DNA from: Acidimicrobiia bacterium
Lineage (GTDB): Bacteria > Actinomycetota > Acidimicrobiia > Spongiisociales > SHLN01
Length of the DNA: 16,169 bases
NCBI GenBank assembly: GCA_030624805.1
Contig: JAUXJL010000011.1
Coordinates: forward strand, 1 to 16,169
Direction of reading: 5' to 3'
Below are positions 7,734 to 15,230 of the stretch, in pieces (the first letter of the stretch is position 1; every line of letters begins with the position of its first letter). The notes beneath the pieces were generated by a model. The model made no database searches and was not told the DNA's origin. It saw only the letters and a program-made list of their open reading frames with translations. The position numbers and the translations under genes were made by a program.

Positions 7734-8818
7734 GAGCCGGGCCCGCCGCCGTAGTAGGCGAAATTGTCGGCCAAAAGTCTCATGACATCACCGTCGGTGG
7801 GAGGAAGCTCTGCGTCGCTTTCGCCGAGCGGCTCAGTCCGTGACCCGAACTCGTAAGCAGCAGCCGCCCAGCTCAGTCCGGCGCCGAAGGCGGCGAAGAC
7901 GATCTTGGCGCCCGGTTTCACCCGGCGGGCCTCGAGGGCCTCTGTAAGAGCGATCGGGATCGTGGCAGCCGAGGTATTGCCATAGGACTCGATATTCACA
8001 AAAACCTTGGCCGGGTCGAGTTTGAGGCGCCGGGCTGTTGCATCGATGATGCGGACGTTTGCCTGGTGGGGGATGAGGAGATCGACGTCCTCGAGCGCCC
8101 AGCCGGCCTCTTTCACCACTCGGGTTGACGAGTGACCCATAGCGGTGACAGCCCGCTTGAACACCTCGGGCCCATTCATGGCAATGGCTTGAAGGCGATG
8201 ATCCTTTTCGAGCTCCATCCGGTTGACCCCGGTTCCGCTGCCCGGCGCCCACAGGATGTCGGCGACGGCTCCGTCCGAGCCAAGTTCTGAGGCCTTCAAC
8301 CCACCAGGCTCATCGGTTGCCTGCACAACAACGGCTCCGGCGCCGTCGCCAAACAGCACCGCGGTTCCTCGATCCGTGAAGTCAATCAAGTATGTGAGTC
8401 GCTCTGAGCCGATGACCAGAGCCGTGTCAATGACGCCGCCGTCGACCATTCCCGAAGCCATGATGAGGCTGTAGAGAAATCCCGAACACGCTGCGTTCTG
8501 GTCTACCGCGCCGGCGTTTGTAGCGCCGAGCGCATCCTGGACCAGCGAGGCTGCGGATGGAAGGAGCATGTCTGGCGTGCAGGTGGCCACACTCACGAGG
8601 TCTACATCGGCCGGCGGGAGCCCGGCCGCAGCCAGCGCCCGCTTGCCGGCCACGGTGGCGAGGTCGGCTGTGCCGACATGGCTGATTCGCCGCTCCTTGA
8701 TCCCCGTCCTCGCGGTAATCCATTCGTCGTTTGTATCGACGAGCGACTCGAGATCGTGATTCGTGAGCACGGTTGGAGGAAGACACTTCCCCCACCCCGT
8801 GATCAATGAGTTTGTCAC
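7730..8818 (-). CDS. fabH: Beta-ketoacyl-ACP synthase III with C-terminal extension
   Basis: This enzyme starts fatty acid chains by condensing an acyl-CoA primer with malonyl-ACP. The catalytic Cys111 (AACSGFLY), His251 (IPHQANVR) and Asn281 (YGNTSAAT) are all present, counted from the GTG at 8818. I chose that GTG because AAGGA lies 4 nt upstream and because it falls 16 nt after the fabD stop. A longer frame opens at 8863 but would overlap fabD and adds an atypical N-terminus. At 362 residues it is longer than the usual 310-335. The core ends at about AAAAYEFG and is followed by about 38 extra residues, rich in acid and Pro and ending NFAYYGGGPGS. The primer preference (acetyl or branched chain) cannot be read from the sequence. 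Its stop overlaps the fabG start. Confidence 0.96.
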   Translation of the reverse strand: MTNSLITGWGKCLPPTVLTNHDLESLVDTNDEWITARTGIKERRISHVGTADLATVAGKRALAAAGLPPADVDLVSVATCTPDMLLPSAASLVQDALGATNAGAVDQNAACSGFLYSLIMASGMVDGGVIDTALVIGSERLTYLIDFTDRGTAVLFGDGAGAVVVQATDEPGGLKASELGSDGAVADILWAPGSGTGVNRMELEKDHRLQAIAMNGPEVFKRAVTAMGHSSTRVVKEAGWALEDVDLLIPHQANVRIIDATARRLKLDPAKVFVNIESYGNTSAATIPIALTEALEARRVKPGAKIVFAAFGAGLSWAAAAYEFGSRTEPLGESDAELPPTDGDVMRLLADNFAYYGGGPGS

Positions 8819-8834
8819 GACATCCTTTCGGCGT

Positions 8835-9764
8835 TCATTGTACGAGTGAGCCAATCCAGGCAACGACTTCGTCGATGCCGGCTAAGTGGCTTACGTGACG
8901 AACCTCTGAATCGGCAACGGTCCGCTTCGCGATCGTGGCAGTGATGCTCCCCGGGCCAACGTGAAGGAAGTTGGTGATCCCGGCATCGCCCATCCCGGCC
9001 AGCGTCTGGGTAAACCGGACCGGGGCCACTACCTGTTCGAGCAGGGCGGCCCGGTGATCGTCTACCGGCCTGCCGGTGAGGTTGGTCCAAACCGGCATCG
9101 AGGGCCGACCAAAATCAACTAACTCGAGAGCTTCGGCCAGTGGGGCGACGGCGGGCTCCATGAAAGGCGAATGGAACGCCCCGGCCACTTTGAGTGGAAC
9201 GATCCGCCGTGCTCCAAAGTCGGCGGCGTGATCTGTGAGCCATTCGAGATCATGGATCCCACCGGCAAAAACCACCTGGCCCGGACCATTGAAGTTGGCC
9301 ACCCACAACCGGCCGCCATGTGAGCGCCGCACGCCGGCGGCCTCCTGGGCGGCATCGTCGTCGATGCCGAGCACGGCAACCATCGCGCTCTTCTCATTGG
9401 TAGCGGCGACGGCCATCGCCCGCCCGCGGGCTGCCACCAATTGGAGGCCGGTGGCGAAATCGAACACCCCGGCTGCCGCCAGGGCGTTGTACTCCCCAAG
9501 CGAGTGACCGGCGGTGGCTGCGGGAGCCTGCACCCGGGGTGAGATCTCGTCCCAAAGCGCGTAGGAAAGCGCATAGAGGGCCGGCTGCAATCGATCGGTC
9601 CGGACCAACTCCTCCTCGGGACCGTTGAGGCATACGTCCCGCAGCGACCATCCAAGTATGTCGTCGGCGGACGGTCCGAGCAGGCCGGGACGTTTGTCGA
9701 ACAGGTCGGCGCCCATGCCGACCTGCTGACTGCCCTGGCCGGGGAACAGAATGGCGAACGTCAC
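8835..9764 (-). CDS. fabD: Malonyl-CoA:ACP transacylase
   Basis: The 309-residue enzyme moves malonyl from CoA to ACP, supplying extender units to FabH and FabF. It begins TFAILFPGQGSQ, the standard N-terminus. Ser88 lies in the nucleophile elbow GHSLGE, His198 in AFHSPFM is the catalytic base, and an Arg sits in the expected AARGRAM segment. The start is GTG at 9764, with GGGAG about 10 nt upstream. It is the first gene of the fab run and faces the divergent glucan phosphorylase across 133 bp, so the cluster promoter should lie there. Length and motifs are normal, and nothing suggests a polyketide acyltransferase domain. Confidence 0.97.
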   Translation of the reverse strand: MTFAILFPGQGSQQVGMGADLFDKRPGLLGPSADDILGWSLRDVCLNGPEEELVRTDRLQPALYALSYALWDEISPRVQAPAATAGHSLGEYNALAAAGVFDFATGLQLVAARGRAMAVAATNEKSAMVAVLGIDDDAAQEAAGVRRSHGGRLWVANFNGPGQVVFAGGIHDLEWLTDHAADFGARRIVPLKVAGAFHSPFMEPAVAPLAEALELVDFGRPSMPVWTNLTGRPVDDHRAALLEQVVAPVRFTQTLAGMGDAGITNFLHVGPGSITATIAKRTVADSEVRHVSHLAGIDEVVAWIGSLVQ

Positions 9765-9897
9765 GGGGATCAGACTCCCTTGAGCGGCTGTGGGTTACGC
9801 CGCAGCACTCTCGTACACCGGGTGATGGTAGGGGCAGGTTCGTTCCTCCGCAGCTCCGCGCCTAAAGTCGCTGCTTGCACCTACCGAGGTTTGGTTG
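9765..9897. promoter_or_regulatory. Divergent promoter region between fabD and glucan phosphorylase
   Basis: The 133-bp gap must hold starts for both directions. On the plus strand TAAAGT at 9863-9868 is a candidate -10 for the phosphorylase, giving a leader of about 20-25 nt. On the minus strand TACCAT (complement of 9825-9830) is a candidate -10 for fabD, giving a leader near 55 nt. Neither has a convincing -35. I see no clear operator palindrome or riboswitch. Confidence 0.4.
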
Positions 9898-12009
9898 ATG
9901 CTCGTCAAGATTCCAGAGATTCCTGGAGCTCAAATCGCACTGCCGGAAGAACTCCATCGTCTATACGACATCGCCAACAATGTGTGGTGGTCATGGGATG
10001 ACGAGGCAAGCGAGCTCTGGTCGCGCATCGATGCTCAGCGTTGGCACACCGTGCTCAATCCCATCTCGTTTCTACAAGGTATCGAACCTGCCACCTGGGA
10101 AACGCTCAGCGATGATGCCCGATTTATGGAGTCATACAGCAACGTGGTGCGGCGCTTCGATTCCTACATGGCTTCCGAGGACACCTGGGCTGCGCGGACA
10201 GAACCAGGGCTGTCTGAGCCGGTCGCCTATCTCTGCACCGAGTACGGCCTTCAAACAAGGCTGCCTTTCTACTCGGGAGGCCTTGGAGTGCTGGCGGGTG
10301 ACCACCTCAAGACCGCCTCGGATCTGGGCATTCCGATGGTGGCGGTTGGCTTGCTCTACCGGCGGGGCTACTTCCGCCAGGCAGTCGACCCGGTCGGCGA
10401 CCAGCAGCACTACTACCCCGCCCTCGACCTGTCGCGCCGGCCAATCCATCCGATCATCGGACGGGGCGGCTCGCAGCTGCAAGTGGAACTGACCTTCCCC
10501 GGCCGTAACGTGATGGCAGCGGCCTGGAAGCTCCAGGTTGGCCGGGTTCCTCTCATCATGCTCGATACCGACGTCCCGGAGAATGACCCGGCCGACCGCA
10601 CCATCACCCACCATTTGTATGTACGGGGCCGCGATATGCGGCTTGCCCAGGAGCTCGTGCTGGGCGTAGGTGCCGTCCAGGTGCTCGCCAAGCTTGGGAT
10701 CGAGCCTGCCGTTTGGCATGTGAACGAGGGTCACGCGGCCTTCAGCGTGCTCGAGCGCACTGCCACCAAGGTTCGGGAGGGCCATACCTTCGATGAGGCC
10801 CATCTCGTCGTCAAGGCCCGTACTTTGTTCACACTCCACACCCCGGTCCCGGCAGGCAACGAACGATTCGACCTCGGCTCCGTACTGCGTTACACCGACT
10901 ACCTGTTCCCCGAAATCGAGGCGGGAACCATCGCCTCGCTCGGACGAGCCGGCGAGCAGGACGACGGGGCGTTTGACATGGGTGCGCTCGCCATCCGCTT
11001 TGCATCGTTCGTCAACGGGGTCAGCCAACGCCATGGCGAAGTGGCGTCGGCCCAATGGAGCCATCTGATTGGCGGCCCCGCGGTAGGCGTGACAAATGGG
11101 GTCCACGTACCGACCTGGGTTGGCCATTCCATCGAGCGCTTGTTCAGTGAGACAATCGGAAGCGACTGGCCGAGCGCCCTCACGAAACCTGAACCGTGGA
11201 CGGCGATTCGTGATATTCCAGACGACGAGCTGTGGCATGCCCACCTATCCCAGAAGAACGCCATGACCCGCCAAGTGCGACGCCGGCTGCGCTCCGAGTT
11301 CAGCCGGCACGGTGCCGGCCCAGACGTGCTCAGGGAGGTGCGAAGCATGCTCCCCGCGGATCGACTCACCATCGGATTTGCCCGCCGATTTGCCACCTAC
11401 AAGCGCGCCACGCTGCTACTGCAGGACCTTCCACGCCTGCAAGCCATCATGACCCACGCCGAGCGACCGGTGCAATTCGTGTTCGCCGGGAAGGCACATC
11501 CCGCAGATGCGGGCGGCCAGGACCTGATCCGCCGGGTTGTCGAACTGTCGCAGCGGCCCGAGTTCCGGGGTCACCTCTTCTTCGTTGAGGACTACGACAT
11601 GGCGGTCGGGCGTTTGTTGACCGGCGGCTGCGACGTGTGGCTCAACAGCCCGGTTCCTCCCAAGGAGGCGAGCGGCACCTCGGGTATGAAGTCGGCTCTC
11701 AATGGCGGACTCAACCTGAGCGTCCCAGATGGCTGGTGGGCAGAAGGGGCGGTGAGCGGTCAAAACGGCTGGACGTTTGGCCCCGACGGGCTCGAAGCCC
11801 ATAGCGATGACTCCGATGCCGCCGGGCTCTACGAGCTGCTCGAGGAGCAAGTTGTTCCACTGTTCTACGACCGCGATGGCGATGGAGTCCCCAAGAGCTG
11901 GGTCAAAATGATGAAGGAAGCCATTGCCGGCTCGGTCTTCCAGTTCTCCACCCACCGGATGCTGATGGATTACGCCAACCAGGCCTATTTTCCACTGGCG
12001 AGAGGGTAG
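9898..12009 (+). CDS. glgP: Alpha-glucan family phosphorylase
   Basis: This 703-residue PLP enzyme releases glucose-1-phosphate from the non-reducing ends of alpha-1,4-glucans such as glycogen or maltodextrin. The N-terminal part (about 10-115) resembles the DUF3417 domain of the short bacterial phosphorylase type. It is followed by YLCTEYGLQTRLPFYSGGLG and GDHLKTASDLG. His279 in NEGHAAF is the catalytic His, FARRFATYKRATL is the conserved phosphate/nucleotide-side motif, and Lys598 in GTSGMK binds PLP. A TTG directly precedes the ATG; I chose the ATG at 9898, with GAGG eight nucleotides upstream. It stands alone as a plus-strand gene, with no other glycogen gene in the window. It is divergent from fabD and convergent with the aminotransferase. 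Glycogen versus maltodextrin preference is undetermined. Confidence 0.95.
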   Translation: MLVKIPEIPGAQIALPEELHRLYDIANNVWWSWDDEASELWSRIDAQRWHTVLNPISFLQGIEPATWETLSDDARFMESYSNVVRRFDSYMASEDTWAARTEPGLSEPVAYLCTEYGLQTRLPFYSGGLGVLAGDHLKTASDLGIPMVAVGLLYRRGYFRQAVDPVGDQQHYYPALDLSRRPIHPIIGRGGSQLQVELTFPGRNVMAAAWKLQVGRVPLIMLDTDVPENDPADRTITHHLYVRGRDMRLAQELVLGVGAVQVLAKLGIEPAVWHVNEGHAAFSVLERTATKVREGHTFDEAHLVVKARTLFTLHTPVPAGNERFDLGSVLRYTDYLFPEIEAGTIASLGRAGEQDDGAFDMGALAIRFASFVNGVSQRHGEVASAQWSHLIGGPAVGVTNGVHVPTWVGHSIERLFSETIGSDWPSALTKPEPWTAIRDIPDDELWHAHLSQKNAMTRQVRRRLRSEFSRHGAGPDVLREVRSMLPADRLTIGFARRFATYKRATLLLQDLPRLQAIMTHAERPVQFVFAGKAHPADAGGQDLIRRVVELSQRPEFRGHLFFVEDYDMAVGRLLTGGCDVWLNSPVPPKEASGTSGMKSALNGGLNLSVPDGWWAEGAVSGQNGWTFGPDGLEAHSDDSDAAGLYELLEEQVVPLFYDRDGDGVPKSWVKMMKEAIAGSVFQFSTHRMLMDYANQAYFPLARG

Positions 12010-12037
12010 GAGTCTTCGGCCGCCAGAAAGACGCCCT
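12003..12037. terminator. Weak candidate bidirectional terminator
   Basis: Between the convergent phosphorylase and aminotransferase genes, GTCTT (12012-12016) can pair with AAGAC (12028-12032) and AGGG (12003-12006) with CCCT (12034-12037). The interior is imperfect and there is no T-tract. Position is the main argument. Confidence 0.22.
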
Positions 12038-13229
12038 ACAGCTTGCCGAGCGCTTTGCGAATTCCCTTGACTGCCTGAGCGGTTCGGTGTTCGTTTTCAA
12101 CCAGGGCGAAACGGACGTGGCCCTCACCGCTCGGCCCGAAACCGATGCCGGGGCTCACTGCCACCTTGGCTTCCCGCAACAGATACTTGGTGAATTCGAG
12201 TGACCCCATGTCGGCGTAGGGGCCGGGGATCTCAGCCCATACGAACATGGTGGCGGACGGTTTCTCCACCTTCCACCCCGCCCGGTTGAGGCCGTCGACA
12301 AGCACATCGCGGCGCTTCTTGTAGATGGCCGACACGGTTGCCGGGTATTCGTCCTCCTCATTGAGGGCGATGATCGAGGCGATCTGTATCGGCTGAAAGG
12401 TGCCGTAGTCGAGATAGGACTTGAGCTTGGCGAGGGCGGCGACAGCTTCGGGATTGCCAACTACGAAACCGACCCGCCACCCGGCCATCGAGTGACCCTT
12501 GGTGAGCGTGTAGAGCTCGACGCCAACCTCTTTGGCGCCGGGAACCTGGAGCAGAGAGGGCGGGACATAGCCGTCGAAGTGCACGTCGGCGTATGCGAAG
12601 TCGTTTACGAGGAACACGTCATGGGTGTGGGCGAAGGCGACAAGACGCTCGAAGAACTCCAATTCGACCACGGCCGTCGTCGGGTTGTGCGGAAAGGACG
12701 TGAGGATCACCCGAGGGCGGGGCCAGGTCTGGGCGAATTCTTCCCGGAGCCGCTCAAAGAAATCAGCATCGAGACTGAGCTGGACGGTGCGGACCTCCGC
12801 TCCGGCCAGCGCCGGTGCATAGATGTGGATGGGATAGGAGGGCTCGGGCACGAGGGCAACGTCGCCGGGCTGTACCAAGGTCCACATGAGATGGGCCAGA
12901 CCTTCTTTGGCGCCGATTGTGGTGATGGCCTCAGTTTCGGGATCGAGAGTCAATCCGAAGCGACGCTGATACCGGTCCGCAATCGCCTTGCGGAGGTTGG
13001 GTATACCCCGCGACGCCGAATACCGATGGTTTTTTTCCTGGCGGGCTGCCTCGACCAGCTTCTCGACTACCGCCGGGGGTGAGGGGATGTCGGGGTTGCC
13101 GAAGCCAAGATCGACGATGTCCTCGCCTGCCCGGCGAGCCTGCAACTTCAGCTGATTGACCTCGCCAAAAACATATGGCGGCAGGTTGGATATCCGGCGA
13201 AATTCCATACCGTCAAGGTAGCGGGACAT
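12036..13229 (-). CDS. alaC: AlaC-type aminotransferase (glutamate-pyruvate transaminase family)
   Basis: This 397-residue fold-type I PLP enzyme closely follows E. coli AlaC from memory: EFRRISNLPPYVFGEVNQLK, GEDIVDLGFGNPD, YSASRGIPNLRKAI, IGAKEGLAHLM, and a C-terminus with SPGIGFGPSGEGHVRFAL. Lys244 in TLTKGHSMAGW binds PLP, Asp210 pairs with the ring nitrogen, and Arg373 binds the substrate carboxylate. The likely reaction is pyruvate plus glutamate to alanine plus 2-oxoglutarate; LL-diaminopimelate aminotransferases are related and are sometimes confused with it. The ATG at 13229 has GGAGG directly against it, which is too close. The alternative ATG at 13208 gives MEFRRI but has no nearby site. 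It is the last gene of its minus-strand run, 18 bp after the DUF1232 gene. Confidence 0.92.
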   Translation of the reverse strand: MSRYLDGMEFRRISNLPPYVFGEVNQLKLQARRAGEDIVDLGFGNPDIPSPPAVVEKLVEAARQEKNHRYSASRGIPNLRKAIADRYQRRFGLTLDPETEAITTIGAKEGLAHLMWTLVQPGDVALVPEPSYPIHIYAPALAGAEVRTVQLSLDADFFERLREEFAQTWPRPRVILTSFPHNPTTAVVELEFFERLVAFAHTHDVFLVNDFAYADVHFDGYVPPSLLQVPGAKEVGVELYTLTKGHSMAGWRVGFVVGNPEAVAALAKLKSYLDYGTFQPIQIASIIALNEEDEYPATVSAIYKKRRDVLVDGLNRAGWKVEKPSATMFVWAEIPGPYADMGSLEFTKYLLREAKVAVSPGIGFGPSGEGHVRFALVENEHRTAQAVKGIRKALGKL

Positions 13230-13247
13230 CCTCCAAATGGAGCGACA

Positions 13248-13640
13248 TCAGACCCTGCTCAAGAGCCGCTTCACGACCCGCCGCACCGGCCACGGCACGA
13301 GCGAGGCTCCCCATTCGATGACACCGGTGACAATCTCGAGCACGTCGCCGGTGCCGTCCCAGTGTTCCTGGACGATGGCTTCCCCGGCCACCTCGAACAG
13401 AGAATTGAGCGCGAAGGCCAGGATGAGCAAGTCGTCGGCTCGCCCGATCAATGGGATGAAGTCTGGAATGACATCGACCGGAGCCACCAGGTAGGCAAGC
13501 GCTCCGACCAGGAAAGCTTTGTGTTTGATCGGAACCCGTGGATCTCGCAATAACCGGTATCCGAGCTTGATGAGGTTCGGTCCGGCGGCAATGGCCTTTT
13601 GGACGGCAGGGTTGGATCTGGGGGCCGATGGGTCGGTCAT
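13248..13640 (-). CDS. DUF1232 (YkvA-like) protein
   Basis: The 130-residue protein carries the DUF1232 signature in YLVAPVDVIPDFIPLIGRADDLLIL (about 50-74), where the Pro-Asp-x-Ile-Pro-Asp pattern and paired Asp residues are diagnostic. The segment is hydrophobic enough to associate with or cross the membrane once or twice, and the C-terminal WPVRRVVKRLLSRV looks like a basic amphipathic helix. Family function is unknown. There is no ribosome-binding site before the ATG at 13640. A TATTCT element 9 nt upstream could give nearly leaderless transcription; otherwise it is read from the DUF2007 gene 28 bp upstream. The aminotransferase begins 18 bp downstream. Confidence 0.88.
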   Translation of the reverse strand: MTDPSAPRSNPAVQKAIAAGPNLIKLGYRLLRDPRVPIKHKAFLVGALAYLVAPVDVIPDFIPLIGRADDLLILAFALNSLFEVAGEAIVQEHWDGTGDVLEIVTGVIEWGASLVPWPVRRVVKRLLSRV

Positions 13641-13649
13641 GAGGCAGAC

Positions 13650-13655
13650 AGAATA
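13650..13655 (-). promoter_or_regulatory. Possible -10 element giving near-leaderless DUF1232 mRNA
   Basis: Read on the minus strand this is TATTCT, fitting TAnnnT, nine bases before the DUF1232 ATG. A start site about 7 nt downstream would leave a leader of 2-3 nt, and no ribosome-binding site is present. No -35 match is seen. Leaderless mRNAs are common in actinobacteria, so this is plausible but weak. Confidence 0.25.
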
Positions 13656-13668
13656 GCGAGCACCGACA

Positions 13669-13881
13669 TCATTCCACTTCGAGAAGCTGGCGGGCGAGGT
13701 CCTCGTCGTCAGCCAGCACCATGAGCCTCACCCCGCGGGTGAAATTGAGCTCGGGGTGGATGCCGCCGGCATTGTCGGTCTTGAGGTAGGCCTTGATCTT
13801 CTCGGATCGAAGCCGGGCGCAGGCCACTTCGCCTTCGATGATGTTGAAGAATCGAGCCACTTCTACGATGTCGTCCGGCAT
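13669..13881 (-). CDS. DUF2007-family small protein
   Basis: This 70-residue soluble protein has the layout of the DUF2007 (putative signal-transducing) family. VEVARFFNIIEGEVACARLRSEKIKAYLK opens with a beta-alpha unit that scans as membership in this fold, and GVRLMVLADDEDLARQLLE closes it with a strand and helix. The fold is a small ferredoxin-like unit, and no enzymatic residues are known. It begins 9 bp after the stop of the 57-residue gene, so cotranscription with the ArsA-like gene is likely. There is no strong ribosome-binding site, only AGG near TAGGCC, which suggests reinitiation. It may bind a partner or ligand; I cannot say which. Confidence 0.82.
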   Translation of the reverse strand: MPDDIVEVARFFNIIEGEVACARLRSEKIKAYLKTDNAGGIHPELNFTRGVRLMVLADDEDLARQLLEVE

Positions 13882-13890
13882 TAGACAGGC

Positions 13891-14064
13891 CTATTCGATG
13901 TCGATGCGGACGATCGGCGAGCCCTGCTCACCATCATCGGGGCCACGCAGCTCTTCGAGTACCACCCCGATGGCAGCCAGAACCTCAGAAGCCGCCTTTA
14001 CGAGGTGATAACCGGCCCGCTGAGCCGCCCGCTTGATCCGCTCTTCTTCTTCTTCCGGGCTCAT
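13891..14064 (-). CDS. 57-residue small protein coupled to the ArsA-like ATPase
   Basis: This short frame encodes 57 residues starting MSPEEEEERIKRAAQRAG and ending SPIVRIDIE. Its ATG overlaps the TGA of the ArsA-like gene (ATGA), and its codons favour G or C at third positions like its neighbours, which supports a real gene. It has an acidic cap (four or five Glu), a basic patch, and then a probable amphipathic helix (about 8-40, LVKAASEVLAAIGVVLEEL). A flexible Gly/Asp-rich linker leads to a short beta-like tail. No membrane segment, cysteines or metal motif are present. I do not recognise the family. The coupled translation and helix suggest a partner or regulator of the ATPase, which is inference. 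Confidence 0.75.
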   Translation of the reverse strand: MSPEEEEERIKRAAQRAGYHLVKAASEVLAAIGVVLEELRGPDDGEQGSPIVRIDIE

Positions 14065-15230
14065 GATGGCTTTCCAAAGCTCACTCGCAGGACGCCGTCT
14101 TCCAGCTTGGCCCGCCGAACCTCGCGGCGGCGGAGGGAGTCGGGAAGGATGAAAGCTCGACGGTATGACCCGACGGTGATGATGAGCTCCTCGCCGTGCC
14201 GTAGGACATCCACGTCTCCCTTTTCGGCGAAGGGAACGGTGATGGCGAGGATCACATCGTCTCCGTCATCGAGCACCTGGAACGGCTCGGTATCCGACAA
14301 GCGAGAGGCCGGGTCGATGTCGCCATACAACTCGTCGCCCAATAACCGCAGCTTGTCCACTCCAACCATCTCCTCGTCGAACAGCCGCAACTGCCGAATG
14401 TCAACATCGGCGAAGCCCTCTTCGATATCAACGAGGTAGTCGGCCTGGACCTCCTGCCAGCGTTTGAAGTAGGGATCCGTGATGGCATCTGGCAGGACCC
14501 GATTGACCACCACACCGTCCACGGCATATCCGAACAGCCCGAGGTAGGTATAGGTACGGCGGGCTTCGTTGATGACCATCTTCTCGGGGTTGAGGACCAG
14601 CCGCGCACTGGTCACGAACGGATTGGTCAGGATGTCGCGCACACCCTGGATGCGGCCGTAAAACCCCTCGGCGGCGTCGAAAACGTCATCTCCGGCAATC
14701 GGCATCGAAACCACCCGGCTCAGCACGGGCCGCATCGCCCTCACCACTTTGCGTTCGACCGGGAAGATCTTGTCCATATACCAGCCGAGGATCTCCGGAA
14801 GCGACAGGAGTCGGAGCGTCTCGGCGGTGGGGGCACAATCAACCACTAGCAGGTCGTAGTCCCCTGAAACCGCGTGATCCTTGACGTCGGCGAGCGCGAA
14901 CAGCTCATCCATGCCCGGAAACACCGATAGCTCTTCGGCCTCAATGCCCCGCAACCCGCTCCAGTCGAAGAGGTCTGTCAGGTACTCGCGCACCTCGCCC
15001 CAATACTGCTCGAGCCGAAGCTGCGAGTCGATCTGTTGAGCGACCAGATTGTCGGACACGGTTTCTGGCTCGTCCCCCAGCTCCATGTCAAATGCATCCG
15101 CCAGGCTGTGGGCAGGGTCGGTCGACATCACCAGCGTCCGGTAACCAAGGTCGGCCGCTTTTAAGGCCGTGGCCGCCGCCACGGTTGTCTTACCGACACC
15201 CCCCTTGCCGGTTATCAGTAGGACCCGCAT
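14061..15230 (-). CDS. ArsA-family ATPase with C-terminal HSP20-like domain
   Basis: The 389-residue protein is a deviant Walker A P-loop ATPase of the ArsA/Get3 group. GKGGVGKTT (8-16) has the signature Lys9 and the P-loop Lys14, STDPAHSLADAF carries switch-I Asp38, and VVDCAPTAETLRLL gives Asp131 and the switch-II region. It has one nucleotide-binding domain, so it should act as a homodimer. Residues about 314-386 form a beta-rich HSP20-like domain (VILAITVPFAEKGDVDVL, EELIITVGSYRRAF). The only cysteine is Cys132, so the metal-binding cysteines of true arsenite pumps are absent and no arsB/arsR lies nearby. Client binding or targeting, as in Get3, is a possible role. Its start shares one base with the SRPBCC stop (TGATG), and its stop overlaps the start of the 57-residue protein. 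Confidence 0.93.
   Translation of the reverse strand: MRVLLITGKGGVGKTTVAAATALKAADLGYRTLVMSTDPAHSLADAFDMELGDEPETVSDNLVAQQIDSQLRLEQYWGEVREYLTDLFDWSGLRGIEAEELSVFPGMDELFALADVKDHAVSGDYDLLVVDCAPTAETLRLLSLPEILGWYMDKIFPVERKVVRAMRPVLSRVVSMPIAGDDVFDAAEGFYGRIQGVRDILTNPFVTSARLVLNPEKMVINEARRTYTYLGLFGYAVDGVVVNRVLPDAITDPYFKRWQEVQADYLVDIEEGFADVDIRQLRLFDEEMVGVDKLRLLGDELYGDIDPASRLSDTEPFQVLDDGDDVILAITVPFAEKGDVDVLRHGEELIITVGSYRRAFILPDSLRRREVRRAKLEDGVLRVSFGKPS

Noticed and set aside
8819..8863. Longer N-terminus for fabH
   Set aside because: It would overlap the end of fabD, adds 15 residues unlike any FabH N-terminus, and lacks a ribosome-binding site. The GTG at 8818 has one.
10132..11244. Long open frame (370 codons) antisense to the glucan phosphorylase
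   Set aside because: The plus strand encodes all the conserved phosphorylase motifs through this stretch. The antisense product has no recognisable domain, and such frames are expected in GC-rich DNA.
14061..15230. Arsenic-resistance operon
   Set aside because: No arsR, arsB or arsC is nearby, only one nucleotide-binding domain is present, and the metal-binding cysteines are missing. The HSP20-like tail places it with the non-arsenic ArsA group.
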